DNA of 29,928 nucleotides from Deinococcus hopiensis KR-140 (GCA_943327755.2 CALPYF020000047.1:1-29928), one strand, 5' to 3'. Positions 8,046 to 15,738 are shown, numbered from the stretch's first letter. Notes: generated by a model not told the origin, from the letters alone. Program-made: numbers and translations.

Positions 8046-9431
8046 TCAGCGTGCCGTTAAATCCTCGATGCTGTCCAGACGCCAGCGTGGGCCTGATCTG
8101 CCGCTCACTTCGGCGGCGCCATCTGCTCCCGCCTCTGCCGGAAACGCGACCAACACGGTAAACGTCCTACCCTGCCAACGGGGCAGCACCTGCGCGTGCC
8201 AGCGGCGCGCCAGCGCCGCGACGAGTGCCAGACCCAACCCACTTCCGCTGATGGCCTGCTCCCCCGCCCCTCGCTCGAAGGGCAGTTGCAATTGCAGCCA
8301 GTCGTCGGGCCTTGGCCCCGGCCCTTGGTTCTGCACTTCGAGGGTTACTCCGGACACGCGCAGGTATACAGGGCCAGCGGCCCCGTACTTCAGAGCGTTG
8401 TCGAGCAGGTTGCTGATGACACGCTCCACCCCGTCACGCTCGGCCATGACCCAGCTTTCCTGCACGTCCAGGTGCAGGGTCCGGCCGTGCATCCGCGCAG
8501 TGTCCTCCCAGCTTTCGCTGACGCTCAGCGCGGCGCTGCCCAGGTTCACCCGCGTCAACTGCACCGGGGCGTCCGTGCGGGCCAGAGCCAGCAGGCTCTC
8601 GGTCAGCGCCCCCAGGGCGTCCACGCGCCCGGCCATGCCCTCCAGTGCCCGCACGTACTCCGTCTCGCTCCGTGGCTTCTCCAGCGTCAATTCCAGGCGG
8701 CCCTTGAGGGCGGTGAGCGGCGTGCGCAGTTCATGCGCGGCGATCCGGGCGAACTGTTTTTCCCGCTCAATGGTTCCCGAGAGGCGGTCGAGCATCCGGT
8801 TGACCGTGGCGGTCAGGCGCGCCATCTCGTCGTGTCCGGGGGCAGGCGTGACCCGCTCGGCGTAATCCCCACGCTCGGCAATGCTGTGGGCCGTGCGGGC
8901 CACCTCGTCGACCGGCTTCAGGGCCCGGTGCGCCAACCAGTACCCCGCGACACAGGCCAGGATGACCATCCCGGCGCTGCCCGCCAACAGAATGCGTGCC
9001 AGGGTCTCCAGGAACTCCCAGGTTGGGGCCACCGGCTGGGACACGCGCAGGTACAGCCCTGCGTTCACCGGTTGCGTGAGCGATCGTTCCCCCTGTACGG
9101 TCCGCAATCCGGCGCGAACCGCGCCGGGTTCCTCCGGTCCGGGACGCCCGACGCGGGAGACGACCGTCCCGTCGGCGCGCAGGAGCAGCACCGTGACGTC
9201 CCCACCGGGTTTGAGTTCCGGCGTGAAGCGCACCGGGCCGCTGTCGGCTTCCAGGCTCCCCTGCGCGATGACAATCGTGTTGCGCAGCGACGCGTCCAGC
9301 GCCTTCAGCACCGTCCGCTCCGTGGCCAGCCAGATGCCGGCGCAGCCGAGCAACAGGATCACGATGAAGACCAGCGCGTACCCCAGCGTGAGTTTGACCC
9401 GCAGACTCAGGCGCTGCGCCGGGCCGGTCAC
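8046..9431 (-). CDS. Sensor histidine kinase (two-component)
   Basis: 461 residues from GTG 9431, whose GTGA overlaps the stop of the response regulator; an earlier in-frame ATG at 9554 would lie deep in that gene. Order: TM1 (about 15-35), extracytoplasmic sensor (36-140, no recognised fold), TM2 (142-166), HAMP (167-222), HisKA with H233 in AAHELRTPLT, and HATPase_c with the N-box NLLDNALKYG (341-350) and G2 box GSGLGLAL. All catalytic boxes are present. It is the last gene of the PAP2-PAP2-RR-HK operon and ends only 10 bases from the probable IS target site at 8033-8036, so it is probably untouched by the insertion. The stimulus is unknown; operon company suggests an envelope or lipid-carrier signal. 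Confidence 0.93.
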   Translation of the reverse strand: MTGPAQRLSLRVKLTLGYALVFIVILLLGCAGIWLATERTVLKALDASLRNTIVIAQGSLEADSGPVRFTPELKPGGDVTVLLLRADGTVVSRVGRPGPEEPGAVRAGLRTVQGERSLTQPVNAGLYLRVSQPVAPTWEFLETLARILLAGSAGMVILACVAGYWLAHRALKPVDEVARTAHSIAERGDYAERVTPAPGHDEMARLTATVNRMLDRLSGTIEREKQFARIAAHELRTPLTALKGRLELTLEKPRSETEYVRALEGMAGRVDALGALTESLLALARTDAPVQLTRVNLGSAALSVSESWEDTARMHGRTLHLDVQESWVMAERDGVERVISNLLDNALKYGAAGPVYLRVSGVTLEVQNQGPGPRPDDWLQLQLPFERGAGEQAISGSGLGLALVAALARRWHAQVLPRWQGRTFTVLVAFPAEAGADGAAEVSGRSGPRWRLDSIEDLTAR

Positions 9432-10096
9432 GCGCGGCCCAGGCGGTACCCGGTGCCGCGCAGGGTCTCGATCAGGCGATCCTCGGTCTTGCGGCGGACG
9501 GTACTCACGTACACGTCGATGACCTTGGGCTCCACGCCCGCATCCCCGCTCCACAGGCGCTCGATGATCTCGTCTCGCGTGAAGGCCCGCCCTGGGTGCA
9601 GGGCCAGCAGTTCCAGCAGCGCGAATTCCCGCCGGGTCAGGTCCGCGCGGACGCCCGCGCGGTGCAGTTCCCGCCCGCCCAGATCCATCACCCAGCCGTG
9701 CGGGAGCGTCAGGGCGTTCTGCGCGTTCCCACCAGCCCGGCGCAGCAGTGCCCGGATGCGGGCGCGCAGTTCCCTGAACGCGAACGGCTTGACGAGGTAA
9801 TCGTCCCCACCGGCCTCCAGACCCTCGACGCGGTCCTCGACGGTTCCGCGCGCCGTGAGGTAGATCATGGGCGCGGCGATCCCTTCTGCGCGGAGCTGCT
9901 GGCCGAGGTGGTACCCGGCGTCGATCCCTTCAGGCAGCATCACGTCGAGCAGCAGCAGGCCGTACGGGAAGAGCCGGGCCAGTTCCGCCCCTTCTGCGGC
10001 GCTGCGCGCGAGGTCGCAATCGTAGCCGTCCTCCGTCAAACCGTCGCGGAGCAGTTCGGCGATGTGGGGATCATCTTCAACGATCAGAACGCGCAT
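9428..10096 (-). CDS. OmpR/PhoB-family response regulator
   Basis: 222 residues. The receiver domain carries the acidic pair D8/D9, phosphoacceptor D51 (LLLLDVMLP), T81 and K103 (LVKPFAFREL). The C-terminal winged helix (about 130-220) has LTRREFALLELLALHPGRAFTRDE and the recognition region VIDVYVSTVRRK. Its start overlaps the end of the PAP2 gene by 20 bases, and its stop overlaps the kinase start (4 bases), so the four genes are one transcription unit. Six local promoters carry 11-base-spaced direct hexamers typical of OmpR/PhoB dimer sites, including the promoter of its own operon, so it probably activates itself and the surrounding genes. Confidence 0.95.
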   Translation of the reverse strand: MRVLIVEDDPHIAELLRDGLTEDGYDCDLARSAAEGAELARLFPYGLLLLDVMLPEGIDAGYHLGQQLRAEGIAAPMIYLTARGTVEDRVEGLEAGGDDYLVKPFAFRELRARIRALLRRAGGNAQNALTLPHGWVMDLGGRELHRAGVRADLTRREFALLELLALHPGRAFTRDEIIERLWSGDAGVEPKVIDVYVSTVRRKTEDRLIETLRGTGYRLGRA

Positions 10097-10751
10097 GGGG
10101 TCTCCCGATAGGTGGGTAGAGCAGGGTCACGATACTCACGCTCAGCACGCCCACCAGCATGCCAGCGAGGACGTCCGTCGGATAGTGCACGCCCAGCACC
10201 ACCCGGGAGCCCGCCATGACGGCCGCGTACAGCAGGCCCGCGATCAGCGCTGGCCGGCGGTGCGGCGTCCGCCAGGCCAGCAGAACTAGGATCATGGCGA
10301 GGGCCGACGCGGCGGTGGCGTGCCCGCTCGGGAACGACCACCCGGAGACGTGGATATCCGTTGGCCACAGGTGTGGGCGCGGCCGACCGTAGAGGAGTTT
10401 GAGTCCCCACTGAAGGGCGGTCGCCGTCCAGAACGCGGCCGCCGTGAACAGTGCTGGCCGGCGCCGACCCGTGAGCCACAACAGGGCAGGCAGGAGGATC
10501 AGGACGGGGTAGGTGACCCACGGGCCGCCCAGAATGTTCAGTGTTCGGCTGAGGCTGTCCAGCAGTGGTGCCGTGTGGGCATGCAGCCACATCAGGCTGC
10601 CAGTGTCCTGCCCGGACACGGCGCCGTCCCGGATGGCCACGCCCAGGCCAGCCACGCCCGCAGCAGGCGTGGCGATGCCCGCGGTCCACCACCAGATCCT
10701 GGAGGCGAGGTGCGGCAGGGCCGACGTGTGGGTGCTGGGGACGTTGGCCAT
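10077..10751 (-). CDS. PAP2 (type 2 phosphatidic acid phosphatase) family protein
   Basis: 224 residues from ATG 10751, whose A overlaps the upstream stop (TGATG). This integral membrane phosphatase shows the three acid-phosphatase motifs: K118 and R123-P124 in KLLYGRPRP, PSGH at 141-144, and S182-R183 with H189 and D193 in SRVVLGVHYPTD. Five to six TM segments are visible. Bacterial relatives hydrolyse undecaprenyl pyrophosphate or other lipid phosphates on the outer face of the membrane. It is a paralogue of the preceding gene (shared GVHYPTDVLAG and WRTP). An upstream in-frame ATG at 10970 is ignored because it lies inside that gene. Confidence 0.93.
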   Translation of the reverse strand: MANVPSTHTSALPHLASRIWWWTAGIATPAAGVAGLGVAIRDGAVSGQDTGSLMWLHAHTAPLLDSLSRTLNILGGPWVTYPVLILLPALLWLTGRRRPALFTAAAFWTATALQWGLKLLYGRPRPHLWPTDIHVSGWSFPSGHATAASALAMILVLLAWRTPHRRPALIAGLLYAAVMAGSRVVLGVHYPTDVLAGMLVGVLSVSIVTLLYPPIGRPHARSDR

Positions 10752-11407
10752 CAGGCACCGCCGGGTGTCGAGTGTGACTTCAGGGAGGAGCTGAGTACCT
10801 GGTACGTCCCCAATACGAGGCTCAGGCCAGTCAGCCAGCCAGCCAACACATCCGTCGGGTAGTGCACGCCGAGCACCAGACGGCCGTAGCCCATCAGCAG
10901 GGCGTACAGGCCGCCCAGGATCAGCACCGGCCAGCGCCAGGGAGTGCGCCACAGCAGCAGGACCAGGCACGTGACGAGGGCGGCGGCCGTGGTGGAGTGC
11001 CCACTCGGGAATGACGCGCCGTTCTCAGTGATCAGCCGGGGCCACAGTTCCGGCCGGACGCGGTGGAAGACCAGTTTCATCACCAGCGCCACCCCGACCG
11101 CGCTGCCCAGGCCCAGCAGGGTGAACGTGGCCTGCGCGCGGCGCTGCGTGAACCACAGACCCAGCACGATCAGTACGAAGACGCCGCCCATGACGACCGG
11201 TCCACCGATGGTGTTCAGGAGGACGCTGGTTTGCGTCAGCGCCGGACTGGTGTGGGCGTGAATCCAGGTGAGCATCGGTGTTTCGAAGGTGAATCGCTGC
11301 TGTTCGAGGACATCCTCGGCAAGGTACCCGACGACCAGGAGGGGCAGCAGGACACCCAGGAGCAGGCGCAGGAGGGTGCGCAGGGGAAGGTTTGGTGGGA
11401 GCGTCAT
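10751..11407 (-). CDS. PAP2 family protein, first gene of the two-component operon
   Basis: 218 residues from ATG 11407, 7 bases after a CAGGGT -10 element, so probably leaderless. Motifs: K111 and R118-P119 (KLVFHRVRP), PSGH at 134-137, then G175-R176 with H182 and D186 (GRLVLGVHYPTD), where Gly replaces the usual Ser. His and Asp are kept, so activity is likely. TM segments occur at about 12-30, 70-87, 95-112, 138-153, 160-180 and 190-205. It heads the PAP2-PAP2-RR-HK operon, which is unusual: the phosphatases come before their regulator. The substrate is probably a lipid pyrophosphate of the cell-wall carrier cycle (inference). Confidence 0.92.
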   Translation of the reverse strand: MTLPPNLPLRTLLRLLLGVLLPLLVVGYLAEDVLEQQRFTFETPMLTWIHAHTSPALTQTSVLLNTIGGPVVMGGVFVLIVLGLWFTQRRAQATFTLLGLGSAVGVALVMKLVFHRVRPELWPRLITENGASFPSGHSTTAAALVTCLVLLLWRTPWRWPVLILGGLYALLMGYGRLVLGVHYPTDVLAGWLTGLSLVLGTYQVLSSSLKSHSTPGGA

Positions 11408-11414
11408 GCCCGGT

Positions 11415-11446
11415 ACCCTGCGCCGCGAAGGTAAAACTTCGGTATA
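11415..11446 (-). promoter_or_regulatory. Regulon promoter 1 (PAP2-PAP2-RR-HK)
   Basis: On the reverse strand: TATACC (11446-11441), 5 bases, TTTACC (11435-11430), 9 bases, CAGGGT -10 (11420-11415), 7 bases, ATG. The two hexamers are 11 bases apart start to start and sit over the -35 position, as for class II activation by OmpR/PhoB proteins. Confidence 0.75.
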
Positions 11447-11510
11447 CCGCGCGGGCGAGCCGGGACAGGCGGACCCGTGAGGCCGCCCTTCAGGGTTGAT
11501 GCGCGCCGGG

Positions 11511-11542
11511 TATACCGGGATTTCACCTTCAGCCCGCACGCT
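11511..11542 (+). promoter_or_regulatory. Regulon promoter 2 (four-TM membrane protein)
   Basis: TATACC (11511-11516), 5 bases, TTCACC (11522-11527), 9 bases, CACGCT -10 (11537-11542), 6 bases, ATG 11549. It is divergent from promoter 1, with the two TATACC boxes facing each other 64 bases apart. Confidence 0.75.
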
Positions 11543-11548
11543 GCGCGC

Positions 11549-11983
11549 ATGACGACCCGACCCCCAGAGCCCAGCCGCTTCACGTCCCTTCACCTGCTCG
11601 GAGCGGCCCTGCTCGGCGTGATCGCCTGGGTGCACTTCAAGGACATTCCCGACAAGCTGAAGGAAACCGACTACCTGGGGTGGGCGTACATCCTGCTCGT
11701 CGCCGGGTGCGCCGCAGCGGGCGCGTGGCTCCTCTCCAGTCACCCCCGGCGCGGGTACGTGCTGGGCAGCGTCATCTCGCTGGGAGCGATCATCGGCTAT
11801 GTCCTGACCCGCACGACTGGCCTGCCGCACGCCACGGACGACATCGGCAATTGGGCCGAACTGAGCGGGATGGTCGCACTAGTCACCGAGGGGGCGTTCC
11901 TGATTCTGAGTGCCGTCGCCCTGCGACCGGCCCGGACCCCGGAGACGGTCCAGACCAATACGCCGTTTCCGAACGACCACTGA
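11549..11983 (+). CDS. Four-TM membrane protein, function unknown
   Basis: 144 residues from ATG 11549, placed 6 bases after the -10, so probably leaderless; the longer frame from 11477 would span the operator and is rejected. Hydrophobic segments lie at about 14-29, 44-63, 70-88 and 103-126. Conserved-looking polar spots are HFKDIPDKL in the first loop, and TRTTGLPHATDDIGNW in the loop before TM4. Similar TRTxGLP-type loops occur in uncharacterised bacterial membrane proteins, but no family name can be given with confidence. Shared control with PAP2, DedA and UppP genes suggests an envelope role. Confidence 0.8.
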   Translation: MTTRPPEPSRFTSLHLLGAALLGVIAWVHFKDIPDKLKETDYLGWAYILLVAGCAAAGAWLLSSHPRRGYVLGSVISLGAIIGYVLTRTTGLPHATDDIGNWAELSGMVALVTEGAFLILSAVALRPARTPETVQTNTPFPNDH

Positions 11984-11994
11984 CAGAGCGGACC

Positions 11995-12031
11995 GCCCCT
12001 GCGGACGCTCCAGCAGAGCGTCCGCAGGGGC
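11995..12031 (+). terminator. Strong hairpin after the four-TM gene
   Basis: A perfect 16-bp stem (GCCCCTGCGGACGCTC and its complement) with the 5-base loop CAGCA starts 11 bases after the stop. No T run follows. It separates this gene from the small protein gene at 12093. Confidence 0.7.
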
Positions 12032-12092
12032 CCGCTCCCTCAGGCCAGACCCCCTGGCGGCTGGGCCCTTCCCACACGACAGGAGGCTTCTC

Positions 12093-12248
12093 ATGACCAC
12101 GCCCGCCAAACTTGTGCTGCTGCTCGTGATGGTCGGTCTGATTGCCGGTCTGGACCTCAGCGTGTTCCGGCACCATACACTCGCGCGTCTGGCGGCGAAC
12201 GTGGGCGTGGTGCTGCTGGCGCTCGCCTTCTATCTCCGGCTGAACTGA
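12093..12248 (+). CDS. 51-residue two-TM membrane protein
   Basis: A perfect AGGAGG (12081-12086) lies 6 bases before ATG 12093. The protein is almost entirely hydrophobic: TM1 at about 6-24 (KLVLLLVMVGLIAGLDLSV) and TM2 at 32-48, joined by FRHHTLARLA. It lies after a strong hairpin, so it depends on read-through or its own promoter. Small proteins of this kind occur widely next to membrane regulons; no family or function can be named. The strong ribosome site and clean hydrophobic pattern make it likely real. Confidence 0.7.
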   Translation: MTTPAKLVLLLVMVGLIAGLDLSVFRHHTLARLAANVGVVLLALAFYLRLN

Positions 12249-12567
12249 ACGCCACTGTCATGCTGCCGGCGGTCACCTAGTGACGGGGCGGGTGTCCTCA
12301 CGGCAGGAATCCTCTGCGAATGCCGTCTGATACAGACACCACCCGGCGTTCTGTCGAGTTGCCTCTCATCCATGCCCGGAATCTGACTGGTCCCACGTTC
12401 ATCCACTCAGCCTGACCGGGTGGCGCCATTCATTCAGCGAGGGTGCGCACATGCTGTCACCAGCGCCAAAGACTGCGGCCGCGCTCCGCGTCACCGCCGT
12501 ATGGACGTCGGACCGCTCGGTGAGGCATGCGGTTGCTCAGACCCACAGCCACGATCACCTAGTCACT
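12249..12567. other. Intergenic region with small palindrome
   Basis: No credible gene. GTCTGATACAGAC near 12325 is a perfect 5-bp inverted repeat around ATA, and CACCTAGTGA-like sequence appears twice (near 12275 and 12558). Function unknown. Confidence 0.4.
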
Positions 12568-13173
12568 TCAGACCGTGTCACGTCCTTCACGCTGCCGGGC
12601 CTTGCGGAGTTCCAGCGCAATAGGAATGAAACTCAGGAGGATGACAGCACCGATCACCAGCAGGATGTACCGGTCGAGATGGGGAATGAGCTGGCCCAGC
12701 AGGTAACCCAGCAGGGGCACACTGGTGGCCCACAGCAGTCCGCCCACGACGTTGTATTTCAGGAATTGCGGGTAGCTCATCCCGCCGATCCCGGCCATCG
12801 TGGGGGCGATGGTGCGCACCACGGGGACGAAACGCGCGAGGATCACAGCTTTGCCCCCGTACTGGTCGAAGAAGGCATGTGTCCGGGTCACGTACTCCGG
12901 TTTGAGGAACCGGCTGTTCTGGCGATTGAAGACCGCCGGACCAAACCTCCTGCCGATGAGGTACCCGGCGCTGTCCCCGATGATGGCCGCGGCGGCGACG
13001 GTCGCCACGAGGAGCACGAGGTTCAGCTGGCCGGACCTGGCGAGGAGGCCCGCCGTGATGAGCAGACTGTCCCCCGGCAGGAAGAACCCGGCGAGCAGAC
13101 CTGATTCTGCGAACACGATTCCTGCGATGCCGATATACGACACGGACTGGATCAACTGCGGAAGATCGAACAT
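12568..13173 (-). CDS. DedA family membrane protein (candidate lipid-carrier flippase)
   Basis: 201 residues from ATG 13173, 6 bases after a TACGGT -10, so probably leaderless. DedA/SNARE-assoc motifs: E23 in FAESG, FLPGDSLL (31-38), GDSAGYLIGRRFG (66-78), ARFVPVVRT (113-121), then AGIGGMSYPQFLKYN (127-141). The C-terminal TM is followed by a basic tail. Members such as UptA/PopT-type DedA proteins return undecaprenyl phosphate across the membrane, and others affect antimicrobial-peptide tolerance and proton-motive force. Together with the divergent uppP operon this covers two successive steps of carrier recycling: dephosphorylation, then flipping (inference). Confidence 0.93.
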   Translation of the reverse strand: MFDLPQLIQSVSYIGIAGIVFAESGLLAGFFLPGDSLLITAGLLARSGQLNLVLLVATVAAAAIIGDSAGYLIGRRFGPAVFNRQNSRFLKPEYVTRTHAFFDQYGGKAVILARFVPVVRTIAPTMAGIGGMSYPQFLKYNVVGGLLWATSVPLLGYLLGQLIPHLDRYILLVIGAVILLSFIPIALELRKARQREGRDTV

Positions 13174-13179
13174 GCGGCC

Positions 13180-13211
13180 ACCGTAGTGGTCACAGGTATA
13201 ACGGCGGTATA
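13180..13211 (-). promoter_or_regulatory. Regulon promoter 3 (DedA gene)
   Basis: On the reverse strand: TATACC (13211-13206), 5 bases, TATACC (13200-13195), 9 bases, TACGGT -10 (13185-13180), 6 bases, ATG. Both hexamers are the full TATACC form here, the most symmetrical of the six sites. Confidence 0.78.
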
Positions 13212-13430
13212 GCTGTGACTCCGCGCGCCCTGGATCTGCGAAGCGCACCGGCAGGGGAACCTCCGGTCCGCCGCGGTGAACTTCAGCGCTGTCCAGTTCC
13301 AGTGGTCGTGTCGGGTCCGCCTCGGTATTGGGCTGGGTATCAGGCGGATGCTGGACATGGTCGAGGGTGCCGGAGGGACCGCTCATGCCGCTGACCTGCC
13401 GACCCGCTCTGGGGCCGTGGACCGTACGCG
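13212..13430. other. Spacer between divergent DedA and uppP promoters
   Basis: About 220 bases without a credible gene; frames passing through are Arg/Pro-rich. No extra copy of the regulon box is visible between promoters 3 and 4. Confidence 0.4.
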
Positions 13431-13462
13431 TATACCGTGTCTTTACCTTCGATCTTTACGCT
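13431..13462 (+). promoter_or_regulatory. Regulon promoter 4 (uppP operon)
   Basis: TATACC (13431-13436), 5 bases, TTTACC (13442-13447), 9 bases, TACGCT -10 (13457-13462), 7 bases, ATG 13470. Confidence 0.8.
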
Positions 13463-13469
13463 GCCGGGC

Positions 13470-14297
13470 ATGATTCCAGAGGTGCAGGCCATCCTGCTTG
13501 GTGTAGTGGAGGGTGTCACGGAGTTCCTTCCGGTGTCGTCAACTGGGCATTTGATCGTGGCCGAACGGCTGATCGGCTTCAGGGATACGGGTGAAGTGTT
13601 TACCGTCGTGGTGCAACTTGGGGCCATTCTGGCGGTGCTCTGGTTCTACTGGCGGCAGCTGTGGGAGAAAGTGACTCACCTGTTTCAGGGCAGTCGGCGG
13701 GCCCGGGGGTTCTGGCTGAACCTCATTGTCGCGTCGCTGCCGGCAGTGGCCGTGGGTCTGCTGCTTGAACAGGCCATCAAGGGGGTGCTGTTTTCGCCGC
13801 TCACGGTTGCGATCACGTTGATCCTGGGCGGACTGGTGCTGTGGTGGGTGGACCGCAGGCCTCAGGCGGTCACCCAGCCGGAAAAAACCGAACCTGACCT
13901 GGACGCCGTCACCCTGAAACAGGCAGCCCTGATCGGGGTGGCGCAGGCCGTGGCCGTCATTCCGGGCGTGTCCCGCAGTGGGGCGAGCATCGTGGGCGGA
14001 CTCCTGACAGGACTGAACCGCGTGACGGCCACGGCATTCTCGTTTTTCATGGGCCTTCCGGTGCTCGGCGGCGCTGGACTGTACAGCCTGTTCAAGGCGC
14101 GGCACGCGCTGGGCAGCCTGCCTGGGGGCAGCGCGCCCCTCCTCGTCGGCACGGTGGTGGCGTTCATCACCGCGCTGCTGTCGGTGTCGTGGCTGCTGAA
14201 GTACGTCTCCACGCACAGCTTCAGGGCGTTCGCCGTGTACCGCGTGGTGTTCGGGACGCTGCTGCTGGGACTGATCGCGTTGGGGCTGCTACGGTAA
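13470..14297 (+). CDS. uppP: Undecaprenyl-diphosphatase UppP/BacA
   Basis: 275 residues from ATG 13470; the longer frame from 13437 would place its start inside the operator. Diagnostic motifs are EGVTEFLPVSSTGH (14-27) and PGVSRSGAS (165-173), the two halves of the BacA active site. Seven to eight TM segments are visible and the length is normal for the family. The enzyme converts undecaprenyl pyrophosphate to undecaprenyl phosphate at the outer face of the membrane; extra copies raise bacitracin tolerance. It heads a tight operon, followed by fetA (5 bases later), fetB and a PAP2 gene. Expression is probably leaderless and under the local response regulator. Confidence 0.97.
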   Translation: MIPEVQAILLGVVEGVTEFLPVSSTGHLIVAERLIGFRDTGEVFTVVVQLGAILAVLWFYWRQLWEKVTHLFQGSRRARGFWLNLIVASLPAVAVGLLLEQAIKGVLFSPLTVAITLILGGLVLWWVDRRPQAVTQPEKTEPDLDAVTLKQAALIGVAQAVAVIPGVSRSGASIVGGLLTGLNRVTATAFSFFMGLPVLGGAGLYSLFKARHALGSLPGGSAPLLVGTVVAFITALLSVSWLLKYVSTHSFRAFAVYRVVFGTLLLGLIALGLLR

Positions 14298-14302
14298 AGC
14301 CG

Positions 14303-14944
14303 ATGGCCCTGTTGGAAGCGCGTCACCTGCACCGCCACGTGGCCGGCCGCCTGCTCTGGCAGCGTGTCGGGTTCACCCTGGAGCCAGGGCAGTGCCTGCT
14401 GCTGGTCGGTCCATCCGGCTCGGGCAAGAGTCTGCTGTTGCGGGCACTCGCGGGTCTTGACCCACTGGAGGGCGGCGAGGTGACCTTCCGGGGGCAAACC
14501 CAGCAGTCGTGGCGCATGCCAGCCTATCGCGCTCAGGTCATGTACCTGCCGCAACGCGCCGTATTGGTGGGCGAAACAGTGGCAGATGCCCTGCGGCACC
14601 CGTTCTCGCTGCGCGTGCACTCAGGATTGACGTTCCCGCAGCAGGACGCCAGGAGTCTGCTGCGCGACCTGGGCAGAAGGGACGACGTTCTGGCACAGAC
14701 GACCGCGAATCTGTCCGGTGGGGAGGCGCAACTCGTCGCCCTGACCCGCGCACTGCTCCTGAGGCCCTCAGTCCTGCTGCTGGATGAGGCCACCTCGGCG
14801 CTGGACGTGGACGCCACCCATCAGGTCGAGGCCCTGCTGCGTGGCTGGGTGCAGGAGGGGGAGCGCGCCGTGATCATGGTGTCGCATGACCCCGATCAGC
14901 GGGAGCGGCTGGCAACGGCCGTGCTGGCCCTGAGCGTGCGGTGA
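14303..14944 (+). CDS. fetA: ABC ATPase, FetA-like (UPF0014 partner)
   Basis: 213 residues from ATG 14303. Walker A is GPSGSGKS (36-43), the Q-loop region is YLPQRAV, the signature LSGGEAQ, Walker B VLLLDEATSALD, and the H-loop SHD. The short size and position directly before an UPF0014 permease match FetA/YbbL, half of the FetAB exporter that lowers cellular iron and helps peroxide tolerance in E. coli; the plant relatives STAR1/ALS3 handle UDP-glucose and aluminium tolerance. The stop overlaps the next start (GTGA). Here the pair is tied to uppP and PAP2 genes rather than iron genes, so the substrate may differ. Confidence 0.88.
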   Translation: MALLEARHLHRHVAGRLLWQRVGFTLEPGQCLLLVGPSGSGKSLLLRALAGLDPLEGGEVTFRGQTQQSWRMPAYRAQVMYLPQRAVLVGETVADALRHPFSLRVHSGLTFPQQDARSLLRDLGRRDDVLAQTTANLSGGEAQLVALTRALLLRPSVLLLDEATSALDVDATHQVEALLRGWVQEGERAVIMVSHDPDQRERLATAVLALSVR

Positions 14945-15738
14945 GCGAGCCAGTGGCCCTGTGGCAGGTGGCCCTGGCCGCAGGGTTGATGCTGCTCAGC
15001 GTGGGATTGAGTGCCTGGATGAAGCTGGGGCTGGGCCGGGACATCCTCGTGGCTGGGGTACGGATGACCGCCCAACTGCTGCTGGTGGGACTGATTCTGG
15101 ACTGGGTGTTCCGACTCAACACCCCCGTGCCCATCCTGGCGATTGGACTCGTCATGACCCTGCTGGCCGCTCAGGCGGCCTCCAGTCGACCAAGGCAACG
15201 GTATCCGGGCCTCCTGCTCGACAGCTTCCTGTCCGTGTTCGTGAGTTCGTTCCTGCTGACTGGCCTGACCCTGAGTGGCGTCATCCGGGTCAGGCCCTGG
15301 TTTGAAGCGCAGTACGCGGTGCCCATCCTGGGCATGGTGCTGGGCAACACCCTGACGGGTGTGGCGCTCTCGCTCGACCGGTTCACTGGGGATCTGCGTG
15401 CGCGGCGTGGGGAGGTTGAGACTCTGCTCGGGCTGGGAGCGACCCGCTGGGAGGCGGCGCATCCGCTGATCCGTGACGCGCTGCGCACTGGCATGATGCC
15501 GACCCTGAACAGCATGTTGGTGATGGGCATCGTGAGCCTGCCGGGCATGATGACCGGGCAGATTCTGGCTGGAGAACACCCGCAGAACGCGGTGCGTTAC
15601 CAGATCGTCATCATGTTCGTGCTGGCGGCCAGCTCGGCCCTCGGGAGCCTGAGCGTGGTGCTGCTGGCGTTCCGCGCACTCTTCGACGGGCAGGACCGGC
15701 TGAGGAGCGAACGCCTCAGGGGGCAACGTGACCGATGA
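14941..15738 (+). CDS. fetB: UPF0014 membrane permease, FetB-like
   Basis: 265 residues from GTG 14941. About seven TM segments are visible. Family signatures include LGNTLTGVALSLDR (about 136-149), the cytoplasmic coupling stretch GEVETLLGLGATRWEAA, and SLPGMMTGQIL (199-209), all typical of UPF0014/FetB/ALS3 proteins. It forms the transporter with the preceding ATPase. The end overlaps the PAP2 start by 11 bases, supporting one operon of four genes. Confidence 0.92.
   Translation: MSEPVALWQVALAAGLMLLSVGLSAWMKLGLGRDILVAGVRMTAQLLLVGLILDWVFRLNTPVPILAIGLVMTLLAAQAASSRPRQRYPGLLLDSFLSVFVSSFLLTGLTLSGVIRVRPWFEAQYAVPILGMVLGNTLTGVALSLDRFTGDLRARRGEVETLLGLGATRWEAAHPLIRDALRTGMMPTLNSMLVMGIVSLPGMMTGQILAGEHPQNAVRYQIVIMFVLAASSALGSLSVVLLAFRALFDGQDRLRSERLRGQRDR

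Noticed and set aside
8357..8370. GGTATA inside the kinase gene as a seventh regulon site
   Set aside because: Only a single hexamer, no 11-base partner and no following -10; it is within coding sequence.
8196..9800. Long plus-strand open frame of 534 codons
   Set aside because: Antisense to the histidine kinase and response regulator; Gln/Arg/Pro-rich and without domain features. It is a high-GC shadow.
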